From Clostridia bacterium (lineage in GTDB: Bacteria > Bacillota > Clostridia > Christensenellales > QALW01): DNA of 12,276 bases. The notes below the pieces were generated by a model. The model was not told the origin of the DNA. It did no database searches and saw only the letters and a list, made by a program, of their open reading frames with translations. Every line of letters begins with the position of its first letter. Position 1 is the stretch's first letter. Where the stretch lies: the NCBI GenBank assembly GCA_017964345.1, contig JAGCSD010000023.1, positions 1 to 12,276 on the forward strand. The letters run 5' to 3'. The translations under genes and the position numbers were made by a program. Of this stretch, positions 5,539-11,678 are shown one piece after another.

Positions 5539-6486
5539 TTAATCCGCCAATACGCGCTCGCAAAATGCATCAGTCACGCGGGTATAGGTTTCTTTGTCAA
5601 CCAGATACGCGACCGCGTGCGGTGCGCCGGGTACGGTCAAGACCGTTTTTTCACCGACAATGGCGTTTTCGATCTCGCCGCACATATAGAAAGGTACGAA
5701 ATGGTCTTCTTCCCCATGCACGAGCAGGATCGGCACCTTGGCGTGCGCCACCGCTTCCACCGCGCTGCTCTCCTCTAAATCCACGCCCGCAAAGAGACGT
5801 GCCGTCAGTTTGGTAAAAGGATAGATCGGTTTGGGCGGCAAGCCCATACTGTGCGTCACTTCGCTGCAGACCGCTTTAGGAGAGGAATACCCGCTGTCCG
5901 CCATAATGCCTTTGACCGCATCCGGCAGAGGCAGGTCGCTTGCCATCAGCACGGTCGCCGCGCCCATGGATACGCCGGAAATGACGATCTTCGCCTGCGG
6001 AAACCGCTCTGCCGCCCACCGGCACCACGCAAGGCAATCATAGCGTTCTTTAATGCCGAAAGTCAGGCATCTGCCGCCGCTTTTGCCGTGGGCGCGCTGA
6101 TCAGGCAGAAGCACGTTGTGCCCGCGTTTTTTGGCAAGCGCGAATCCGCCGCCGCAATCACGTTCCGCCGCGCTGCGGTAGCCGTGAAAAATGATCTCCA
6201 GCGGCGCGTCTTCATCAAAGAAGGGATAATACTTTCCTACCAGCTTGATCCCGTCGCGCGCGGTGATCGAAACTTCTTCAAAGTTCTTTTCGTTGACGAT
6301 CCCGTCCACAATGCCGAAAATCGCCTGCTGAACGGGTTCATACTGCTCGCCCGCCAAATAATAATAGTCCTTCAGACGTCTTTTGGGCGGATTGTAAAAC
6401 GCGGTGTAGTAGATCACGAGCATCAGCGCCGCGCACAGAAAAAGCGCCAGCCCCGCTATACCCAGTGCGATCCACAAAAACAGCAT
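5539..6486 (-). CDS. Membrane-anchored alpha/beta hydrolase
   Basis: The 315-residue protein begins with a membrane segment (about 3-27), followed by an alpha/beta-hydrolase domain (about 75-312). The oxyanion-hole motif HGYRS (101-105), nucleophile elbow GVSMG with Ser173, acid Asp261 in HGEEDHFVP and catalytic His290 in GAPHAVAYL are all present, so the enzyme should be active. It resembles the YqkD/BAAT-like serine hydrolases common in Clostridia, for which substrates are not known; the ester or peptide acted on cannot be told from sequence. The ATG at 6486 has AGGAGGG 7 bases upstream. It lies 19 bases after yebC and is the last gene before a strong terminator, so it belongs to the same unit, but its role is not obviously linked to translation. 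Confidence 0.88.
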   Translation of the reverse strand: MLFLWIALGIAGLALFLCAALMLVIYYTAFYNPPKRRLKDYYYLAGEQYEPVQQAIFGIVDGIVNEKNFEEVSITARDGIKLVGKYYPFFDEDAPLEIIFHGYRSAAERDCGGGFALAKKRGHNVLLPDQRAHGKSGGRCLTFGIKERYDCLAWCRWAAERFPQAKIVISGVSMGAATVLMASDLPLPDAVKGIMADSGYSSPKAVCSEVTHSMGLPPKPIYPFTKLTARLFAGVDLEESSAVEAVAHAKVPILLVHGEEDHFVPFYMCGEIENAIVGEKTVLTVPGAPHAVAYLVDKETYTRVTDAFCERVLAD

Positions 6487-6505
6487 AGGTCATCCCTCCT
6501 GTTTT

Positions 6506-7252
6506 TTAGTCTTCTTCGTCCTCCTCGGGCAATTCGGCGTTGTGATAGACGTTCTGCACATCCTCGTTTTCGTCGAACTGGTCCAGCATCCAGTAGATTT
6601 TTTTCAGCACGTCGTCGCCGGAAACCGCCACGGTATTCTGAGGCACCATATCGGTCTGCGCTTCCAGGAACGCATACCCCTCGCTCTCAAGTTTTTGACG
6701 CACCGCGGAGAAATCCTCCGGCGCGGTATAGATCTCAAATGTATCTTCCACCGGCATGAAATCCTCGGCGCCGGCGTCGAGGGCGCTCATCATCAGCGTT
6801 TCTTCGTCGATCTTGCCGTCATTTTCGATCACGATGACGCCCTTTTTATCGAACATCCAGGAAACGCATCCGGTCGAGCCCATGGATCCGCCGCCCTTGT
6901 CGAAAATATGACGGATCTCGCTTGCCGTGCGGTTGCGGTTATCTGTCAGAATCTCCACAATGACCGCCATACCCGCGGGGCCGTATCCTTCATAGGTCAA
7001 CTCTTCATAGTTGGCGCCGTCACCCTCGCCCGCCGCCTTTTTGATACTGCGGCTGATCGTATCGTTAGGCATATTGTTTGCCTTCGCCTTGGCGATCACG
7101 TCCGCCAGCTTGGAGTTGACCGAAGGATCGGGACCTCCCGCCTTGACCGCAACCGCCAGCTCGCGTCCGATTTTGGTAAAGATTTTGCCTTTCGCGGCGT
7201 CTGTCTTTGCCTTTTTGTTCTTAATGTTTGCCCATTTGCTATGTCCTGACAT
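6506..7252 (-). CDS. yebC: YebC/PmpR (TACO1) family protein
   Basis: The 248-residue protein begins with the near-invariant [20 protein letters not shown] and carries the family blocks [48 protein letters not shown] and [17 protein letters not shown]; the length is that of the family. YebC proteins were long called transcription regulators, but their relationship to mitochondrial TACO1 and recent work point to a translation role, helping ribosomes through difficult stretches such as proline runs. The C-terminus is very acidic (ELPEEDEED). AGGAGGAA lies 5 bases before the ATG. It sits 24 bases after the RNA methyltransferase gene and downstream of the ribosomal protein genes, a context that fits translation. 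Confidence 0.96.
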   Translation of the reverse strand: MSGHSKWANIKNKKAKTDAAKGKIFTKIGRELAVAVKAGGPDPSVNSKLADVIAKAKANNMPNDTISRSIKKAAGEGDGANYEELTYEGYGPAGMAVIVEILTDNRNRTASEIRHIFDKGGGSMGSTGCVSWMFDKKGVIVIENDGKIDEETLMMSALDAGAEDFMPVEDTFEIYTAPEDFSAVRQKLESEGYAFLEAQTDMVPQNTVAVSGDDVLKKIYWMLDQFDENEDVQNVYHNAELPEEDEED

Positions 7253-7276
7253 ACCGTTCCTCCTACGATCCGTTCC

Positions 7277-8032
7277 TTACAAAACGGGAAATGAAAAATA
7301 ATACAATAAAATGCCCGCGGCGACCGCCGCGTTCAGCGATTCGCTTTTCCCGCGCATCGGCAGAGAGATCGTCAAATCGGCTTCCGCCTTCACCTCCGGC
7401 GAAAGTCCGTTCCCCTCATTGCCGATCATCAGGCAGCTTTTTTTCGGCAACTCTGTTTGCCGCGGAAGCGCCTGCCCGCCCATATCCGCCGCGAACAGAG
7501 AAAAGCCGTTCGCTTTAAGCCGGCGCAGCGCGGAAACAGATGATTCCGCTTTCATCACCGGCAGAGAAAAAACCGCGCTCATGCTCGCCCGCACCGTTTT
7601 GGGGCTAAAAAGCTCCGCGCATTCCGGTGAAACGATCACCGCCGCCGCACCCGCCGCATCCGCCGTGCGGATGATGGTGCCGATGTTGCCCGGATCCTGC
7701 AGACGGTCGAGAAACACCACCGTCCCTTGCAGTGTTTGCGTCAAAAAATCCGTACAGGGCATTGCGACCTGCGCCATGATACCCTCGGGACTACTAGTGT
7801 CCGAAAGCGCTTCCAGCACGCGGCGGGAAACACGCAAAACCTCACAGGCAGCATCCGGTGCCGGTTCGTTTTCTTCCAAGATCACGCAAAGCGGAGTCAG
7901 TCCGTTTGCCAGCGCGTCACGTACCGCGCGTCTGCCCTCAAGCAGAAACGTGCCGGTTTCATCTCTTCCTTTTTTGGTTTTGAGCGTCTTGAAAAACCTG
8001 ATTCGCTCATTTGCCGTACTGGTGATCGTCAT
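7277..8032 (-). CDS. TrmH/SpoU-family RNA 2'-O-methyltransferase
   Basis: The 251-residue protein has an N-terminal substrate-binding domain (about 1-95; NERIRFFKTLKTKKGRDETG, FLLEGRRAV) and a SPOUT knot domain with all three motifs: LDRLQDPGNIGTIIRTADAAG region with Asn116 and Arg122 (motif 1), LMIGNEGNGLS (202-211, motif 2) and ISLPMRGKSESLNAAVA (222-237, motif 3). Such enzymes methylate the 2'-OH of rRNA or tRNA with S-adenosylmethionine; this one resembles B. subtilis YsgA, which also lies downstream of infC-rpmI-rplT, but its exact target base is not deducible. The ATG at 8032 fits the family N-terminus, yet no ribosome binding site precedes it: the preceding bases are the T-run of a terminator. 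Expression therefore probably depends on terminator read-through and is likely low. Confidence 0.9.
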   Translation of the reverse strand: MTITSTANERIRFFKTLKTKKGRDETGTFLLEGRRAVRDALANGLTPLCVILEENEPAPDAACEVLRVSRRVLEALSDTSSPEGIMAQVAMPCTDFLTQTLQGTVVFLDRLQDPGNIGTIIRTADAAGAAAVIVSPECAELFSPKTVRASMSAVFSLPVMKAESSVSALRRLKANGFSLFAADMGGQALPRQTELPKKSCLMIGNEGNGLSPEVKAEADLTISLPMRGKSESLNAAVAAGILLYYFSFPVL

Positions 8033-8035
8033 AAT

Positions 8036-8065
8036 GAAAAAGGCGCAATGAAAATGTCATTGCGC
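8036..8065 (-). terminator. Intrinsic terminator between rplT and the methyltransferase gene
   Basis: On the minus strand GCGCAATGA (8065-8057), loop CATTT and TCATTGCGC (8051-8043) form a perfect 9-bp stem followed by CTTTTTC. It begins 17 bases after the rplT stop codon. Its T-run ends 4 bases before the methyltransferase ATG, leaving no room for a separate promoter or a ribosome binding site. Confidence 0.88.
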
Positions 8066-8081
8066 ATAAATCTTATAGCTG

Positions 8082-8435
8082 TTATGCAAGATTTTTCTTT
8101 GCCGTTTCCGCAAGCTGCGCAAAGGCTTCGGCATTGTAAACGGCAAGCTCCGCCAACATTTTACGATTGACTTCCACGCCCGCTTTTTTCAAGCCGTTGA
8201 TCATTTTGCTGTAGTTCAGCCCGTTCAAGCGCGCCGCCGCGTTGATGCGCGTGATCCACAGAGAACGGAATTCTCTCTTTCTCAGTTTGCGCCCGACATA
8301 CGCATACGCCTGTGACTTCATGACCGCCTGATTGGCGATGCGGAACTGACGGCTCTTGGCGCCGAAGTAACCCTTGGCAAGTTTCAGAATTTTTTTATGG
8401 TTCTTTTTGGTATTGACTGCTCTTTTGATTCTCAT
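8082..8435 (-). CDS. rplT: Large-subunit ribosomal protein bL20
   Basis: The 117-residue basic protein matches bL20 along its whole length ([59 protein letters not shown], ending AKKNLA). bL20 binds 23S rRNA early in 50S assembly and, in Bacillota, also represses its own operon by binding the infC leader. AGGAGGT lies 7 bases before the ATG. It follows rpmI by 20 bases and is followed by an intrinsic terminator, the usual end of this operon. Confidence 0.98.
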   Translation of the reverse strand: MRIKRAVNTKKNHKKILKLAKGYFGAKSRQFRIANQAVMKSQAYAYVGRKLRKREFRSLWITRINAAARLNGLNYSKMINGLKKAGVEVNRKMLAELAVYNAEAFAQLAETAKKNLA

Positions 8436-8455
8436 GTTTTTCTACCTCCTGCCGC

Positions 8456-8653
8456 TTACTTGTAAGGAATCAGTTTGCGAATATTAGCTGCTTCGCATTC
8501 GGCAATGAATCCGCCCTTACGCAGATTTCTCTTTCTCTTGGTGGTTTTCTTGGTCAGGATATGGCTTCTGTAAGCCTTTCCTCTTTTTACTTTTCCGGTA
8601 GCGGTAAGACCGAATCTCTTCGCCGCGCCTCTGTGTGTTTTCATTTTCGGCAT
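8456..8653 (-). CDS. rpmI: Large-subunit ribosomal protein bL35
   Basis: The 65-residue, strongly basic protein [20 protein letters not shown] with [20 protein letters not shown] is a full-length bL35. It is a structural part of the 50S subunit. AGGAGGAA lies 8 bases before the ATG. It sits 24 bases after infC and 20 bases before rplT, in the conserved infC-rpmI-rplT order. Confidence 0.98.
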   Translation of the reverse strand: MPKMKTHRGAAKRFGLTATGKVKRGKAYRSHILTKKTTKRKRNLRKGGFIAECEAANIRKLIPYK

Positions 8654-8677
8654 GGTACTTTTCCTCCTAAAAAGTTA

Positions 8678-9181
8678 TTATAGCGCTGACATGATCATGG
8701 TAAGGAACCGACCTTCCAACGTCGGCTTCTTATCAATTTTGGCGTCATCCTTCAACATCTCGCCAAAAAGCGACATGACCTGATAACCGATCTCCGGATG
8801 CGTGATCTGGCGGGCGCGGAATCGAATGGAAACCTTGACACGGTCCCCGTCCTTCAAAAATTCGCGCGCTTTTTTCGCCTTGGTTTCCATATCGTGCTTT
8901 TCAATGGTAGCGGAAAGTTGAATCTCATGCAGCGCAATAACTTTTTGATTCTTTCTGGATTCTTTTTCGCGCTTCTGCATCTCAAAGCGATATTTACCGT
9001 AATCCATAATTTTGGCTACGGGCGGCACGGCCTTGGGCGAAATCAAACAAAGGTCCAGATCCGCTTGTTCCGCCATGCGCAGTGCCTGCTCCGTCGGCAT
9101 AATGCCCATTTGAGCGCCGTCAGAGCCGATCAGACGAACTTCTTTCTCCCGGATTGCATCATTGATCGCTAAATCAGTAAT
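8678..9181 (-). CDS. infC: Translation initiation factor IF-3, AUU start codon
   Basis: The protein (167 residues from the chosen start) has the N-terminal IF3 domain (INDAIREKEVRLIGSDG, EQALRMAEQADLDLCLISP, PPVAKIMDYGKYRFEMQK), the lysine-rich linker and the C-terminal domain (EIQLSATIEKHDMETKAKKA, VKVSIRFRARQITHPEIG). IF-3 binds the 30S subunit, checks start codons and keeps subunits apart. No ATG, GTG or TTG fits: the only start with a ribosome binding site is ATT at 9181-9179, 6 bases after GGAGGTG (9194-9188). An AUU start is the classic autoregulatory feature of infC, since IF-3 itself discriminates against non-standard starts. An in-frame ATG at 9229 falls inside the leader terminator stem and has no ribosome binding site, so it is not used. 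Confidence 0.95.
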   Translation of the reverse strand: MTDLAINDAIREKEVRLIGSDGAQMGIMPTEQALRMAEQADLDLCLISPKAVPPVAKIMDYGKYRFEMQKREKESRKNQKVIALHEIQLSATIEKHDMETKAKKAREFLKDGDRVKVSIRFRARQITHPEIGYQVMSLFGEMLKDDAKIDKKPTLEGRFLTMIMSAL

Positions 9182-9194
9182 GTGGAACACCTCC

Positions 9195-9228
9195 AAAATA
9201 AAATGCGGGCGGCAGAGAGCCACCCGCA
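9195..9228 (-). terminator. Attenuator terminator in the infC leader
   Basis: On the minus strand TGCGGGTGGC (9228-9219), loop TCTCT and GCCGCCCGCA (9213-9204) form a 10-bp stem with one G-U pair, followed by TTTTATTTT (9203-9195). The T-run abuts the infC ribosome binding site. Its location within the leader, before all coding sequence of a ribosomal protein operon, marks it as an attenuator rather than an end-of-gene terminator. Confidence 0.88.
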
Positions 9229-9305
9229 ATCAAACAAGGATATTGATCGAAGAACCGTGCGCGGCGCATTTACCGGCAGGTGAGAAGCGGGCGCTTCTGC
9301 TTTGC
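9195..9305 (-). promoter_or_regulatory. infC-rpmI-rplT leader RNA, probable L20-type attenuation leader
   Basis: About 110 bases separate the predicted transcription start (near 9305) from the infC ribosome binding site. A first hairpin AGAAGC-GCCC-GCTTCT (9298-9283) and the terminator hairpin (9228-9204) are exclusive with a 7-bp pairing between CGCCCGC (9293-9287) and GCGGGTG (9227-9221). That pairing would break the terminator and act as an antiterminator. Bacillota are known to control this operon through a leader bound by bL20 (Rfam L20_leader). The mutually exclusive pairings are seen in the sequence; bL20 binding is inferred from operon identity. Confidence 0.75.
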
Positions 9306-9311
9306 TTAACT

Positions 9312-9340
9312 ATTGTATACAAAAAATTTTCTTTTGTCAA
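9312..9340 (-). promoter_or_regulatory. Sigma-A promoter of the infC operon
   Basis: TTGACA (9340-9335), a 17-base A/T-rich spacer and TACAAT (9317-9312) on the minus strand form a nearly perfect sigma-A promoter. Transcription should start near 9305. The -35 hexamer is only 8 bases after the stop codon of the preceding gene. Confidence 0.88.
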
Positions 9341-9348
9341 CTGTTTTT

Positions 9349-10344
9349 TTAAGAATTTCGGGGAGCGTCTGTTCCGTTCCCGTCATCCGCGTTTCGGTGA
9401 CCTTGATGCTCGTCGGATTCTTCCGAAAAATGCACGCGGTAGAACCCGTGCCGTTTGTTCTGCTTCTTGACCGCTCTGCGCGCCTTTTCCAGGCACGCAA
9501 ACACCAACCAGCCGGTCAGTGCCGTTAAAATCAACCCGAACAACAGCGCCGGACGGGAGATTATCATACGGCAAATGCCGGTCAACAGGCAAAACAGCGT
9601 GGATTCGCTCAGCGCTATACGGGACGGTATATCATAGATCGTAAGCATCAGGAGCGGGAAAAAGAGCGTAGCGAACGCACACCAGACAGTGCCTGCCGCA
9701 CCGAACATCACATTCCATGTATGCCGTCTGCCGCCGATCAGAAAATTCACGAGCAGCAGAAGGATAGACGCCCCGTAAAGCGGAACCTCCAACCCCTTCA
9801 GAGCAGAGAGGCGCGTCAAGTAGGCGGACAGTTTTTCCGCCTCCTGATATACGCGGTTGGGAACATACTGCAGCGTCGCATTGATACGCTCCAAAATATA
9901 GGCACCGATTTCCTCTTCGTCTTCCTGCGTAATCGTTAAATTTTCCTGTGCCGCGTAGCGGTCCAGCTCGGTTTTGACCGCTTCGAGAAGTTCCGGACTG
10001 GCAAAATCGTCTATCTGCACGTCTTTCCCGTTGATCGTTTTTTCCAAAAACACGTGCGTGTAATCGTGAGCGTAGGTAACCATGCGCTCCATATCCGCCG
10101 CCTGAATGATCACATCGGCGGGGATTTCCACTACGGAGCCGATGCCCTCAACGGACGCGGTGATCTCCTTTTCCACGAACGAATCAAACCGGTCGTCAAA
10201 AACAGCAGTCTGATATGCTTCGATATTGAACAATCCGTGTTCGAGATACGAACAACATACGGCGGTAAGCAACAGCAATGCGAAGATTATGTCTATTGCT
10301 CCGCGCAGAATTTTCAGCAAACAATGCTTAGAAGAATCACGCAT
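9349..10344 (-). CDS. Polytopic membrane protein of the sortase operon, unknown function
   Basis: The 331-residue protein has one membrane segment at about 14-34, a soluble mostly helical and acidic region at 36-185 (for example ITASVEGIGSVVEIPADVII and ENLTITQEDEEEIGAYILER), three further hydrophobic segments at about 188-204, 211-235 and 266-285, and a hydrophilic tail (286-331) rich in Lys/Arg, then His/Asp/Asn. The large loop is probably outside the cell. I recognise no named family. The ATG at 10344 lies inside the end of the sortase gene (8-base overlap) and GGAGGTGG within that gene serves as its ribosome binding site, so the two are translationally coupled and probably act together, for example in presenting substrate or forming a surface complex. 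That role is inference. No terminator follows before the infC promoter. Confidence 0.75.
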   Translation of the reverse strand: MRDSSKHCLLKILRGAIDIIFALLLLTAVCCSYLEHGLFNIEAYQTAVFDDRFDSFVEKEITASVEGIGSVVEIPADVIIQAADMERMVTYAHDYTHVFLEKTINGKDVQIDDFASPELLEAVKTELDRYAAQENLTITQEDEEEIGAYILERINATLQYVPNRVYQEAEKLSAYLTRLSALKGLEVPLYGASILLLLVNFLIGGRRHTWNVMFGAAGTVWCAFATLFFPLLMLTIYDIPSRIALSESTLFCLLTGICRMIISRPALLFGLILTALTGWLVFACLEKARRAVKKQNKRHGFYRVHFSEESDEHQGHRNADDGNGTDAPRNS

Positions 10345-11053
10345 CTGGCCACCTCCATGTCGGACTGCTTAATTCCTCATCCAACAGGGCGACAACGGCG
10401 AACCGCTTGCTGCGATACGGCCCTTCCTTCGGATAGCAGGTATAAATGGTAAGCATATCGCTTCCTCTGCGATTTAGAATAGACGTATCGTCAGACTCAA
10501 AGATAAGCCGTTCCGTCACAAAGTACACATAGGTTCCATAGGATGCGGTGACTTCGATGCGCTCACCGATTTCCAAATCCTGCAAATTATACAGTCCTGA
10601 CGCTTTCTCGCGGTTGACGTGAAACGTCAGAATCGTGTTGCCGCCTTCACCGGGCAGTAATCCGTAATTACTGCATACACCGTATTCGAGCATATCCATG
10701 GAACTGCCGCAGTAAATCGGACGGTCTTTTGTTCCAAGTGCGGGAATCGTCAGCGAACCCCAGCAATCACCCCAACGGACAGGCGGAATTTCGTTCCGAT
10801 TGTAGTACACCTTCGTGTCATCGTCGGACGAAATCGTCTGCGGCGTAAAGAGATGGAATTCATGGTTGACTTCCGTTTCCGTAGCCGCCCCTTTATGCGC
10901 CGTCAGAAGACGCCACGCGGTGGAATTGCCGATCGTGACCTGAAACACAAAAACCGCTATCAGGCATATCGCTATACTATATATAAGGAAAGGCGTGAAG
11001 AGCATCACAAAATGCCCGCCCACGCCCGCTGTATGCAATTTCCTTGTTGCCAT
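10337..11053 (-). CDS. Sortase (class not certain)
   Basis: This 238-residue protein has an N-terminal membrane segment (about 17-40), a spacer and a sortase beta-barrel domain (about 97-224). The catalytic triad is visible: His145 in NTILTFHVNREK, Cys206 in LTIYTCYP and Arg217 in YRSKRFAVVA. GSLTIPALGTKDRPIYCGSS is the usual strand at the domain start. Sortases cut cell-wall sorting signals and attach the protein to peptidoglycan or pilin. The type II membrane topology and the TIYTCYP site fit class C/D/E-like enzymes more than SrtA or SrtB, but the class is not safe. The start at 11053 follows the stop of the putative substrate gene after one base, with AAGGA about 12 bases upstream, so the two genes are coupled. 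The gene overlaps the following membrane protein gene by 8 bases. Confidence 0.9.
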   Translation of the reverse strand: MATRKLHTAGVGGHFVMLFTPFLIYSIAICLIAVFVFQVTIGNSTAWRLLTAHKGAATETEVNHEFHLFTPQTISSDDDTKVYYNRNEIPPVRWGDCWGSLTIPALGTKDRPIYCGSSMDMLEYGVCSNYGLLPGEGGNTILTFHVNREKASGLYNLQDLEIGERIEVTASYGTYVYFVTERLIFESDDTSILNRRGSDMLTIYTCYPKEGPYRSKRFAVVALLDEELSSPTWRWPDA

Positions 11054-11054
11054 A

Positions 11055-11582
11055 TTACAGGGATTCCTTTTTCCTCAACGCAATAACGGTTCCGGCAGCC
11101 GCCAACAGCAACACGCCAGAAACAAGATACAGATAGGAGAAATCATTTTCGCCGGCTTTCAAAATGCCGCCGTTGTCATAGATGAACGCCTTTTCACCGT
11201 TGGGCTGATAGACATGGACGCGGAAGCCGTCGGTATGCTCTCTGTCAATCTCATACGTATAACCCGTTTCTGCACATGCTTGATCAAGCAGGGCAAATAT
11301 CTGTGCGCGCTGTTCAGGGGTATAGTCAGCCGCTCTGGCGCCTTCGTTTTTAGGAAGGATCGTTTTTGCCTGATCAAGAAGCTCTATCAGTTTATCGATC
11401 TGCGCGCTGGTCAGCGAGGCATTTTCGATTTCGCGGACAGCGCCGTCATGGAACACGGTGTTATGGGAAGCAGGAACTTCTTCCATTTTCGCAATCAATT
11501 CCTGTTTAGACGCCGCGGAAACAGTAAACAATCCGCAAACCACAACGCTAAGAGCAACGAGCACAATCAAGAATTTCTTCAT
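11055..11582 (-). CDS. Secreted protein with C-terminal sorting-signal-like tail, putative sortase substrate
   Basis: The 175-residue protein has a signal peptide (MKKFLIVLVALSVVVCGLFT, cleavage likely after VSA at 23), a small helical ectodomain (about 25-138; two similar segments, ASLTSAQIDKLIELLDQAK and YTPEQRAQIFALLDQA) and a C-terminal tail built like a cell-wall sorting signal: ILKAG at 140-144, ENDFS, a hydrophobic stretch at 150-168 and the positive end RKKESL. The canonical LPxTG is absent; ILKAG occupies its place. The start at 11582 is chosen because AAAGGTGG lies 8 bases upstream and the signal peptide begins there; an in-frame ATG at 11621 lacks a ribosome binding site. It is the first gene of a three-gene operon, one base before the sortase gene, so anchoring by that sortase is the obvious inference. 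It could instead be a simple membrane-anchored protein. Confidence 0.75.
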   Translation of the reverse strand: MKKFLIVLVALSVVVCGLFTVSAASKQELIAKMEEVPASHNTVFHDGAVREIENASLTSAQIDKLIELLDQAKTILPKNEGARAADYTPEQRAQIFALLDQACAETGYTYEIDREHTDGFRVHVYQPNGEKAFIYDNGGILKAGENDFSYLYLVSGVLLLAAAGTVIALRKKESL

Positions 11583-11612
11583 TATAATATGCCACCTTTC
11601 ATAATTAACCAT

Positions 11613-11622
11613 AGTGTACACT
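11613..11622. promoter_or_regulatory. Palindrome in the 5' leader of the sortase operon, possible operator
   Basis: AGTGTACACT is a perfect 10-bp palindrome lying about 12 bases downstream of the predicted transcription start. Its half-site AGTGT occurs again on the minus strand at 11656-11652, in the promoter spacer, and at 11673-11669, overlapping the upstream edge of the -35. This pattern would suit a repressor, but no known operator consensus was recognised. Confidence 0.35.
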
Positions 11623-11640
11623 GCAACTAATGCTGAGTCT

Positions 11641-11669
11641 ATTCTATCATAACACTATAACGTTGTCAA
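11641..11669 (-). promoter_or_regulatory. Sigma-A promoter of the sortase operon
   Basis: On the minus strand a perfect TTGACA (11669-11664) is followed after 17 bases by TAGAAT (11646-11641). Transcription would begin near 11634, giving a leader of about 52 bases. The -35 begins 9 bases after the stop codon of the ABC transporter gene, with no hairpin terminator between. Confidence 0.82.
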
Positions 11670-11678
11670 CACTTTTTT

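Noticed and set aside
5851..7249. Plus-strand open frames opposite the hydrolase and yebC genes
   Set aside because: They are antisense shadows of genes with certain identity on the minus strand; no start signals and no protein family pattern.
9174..9269. Possible 31-residue leader ORF ending inside infC (starts MRRARFF, contains a Pro-Pro)
   Set aside because: It has no ribosome binding site before its ATG and its codons lie mostly in the leader hairpins, so its openness is best explained by the structured leader; it is not listed as a gene.
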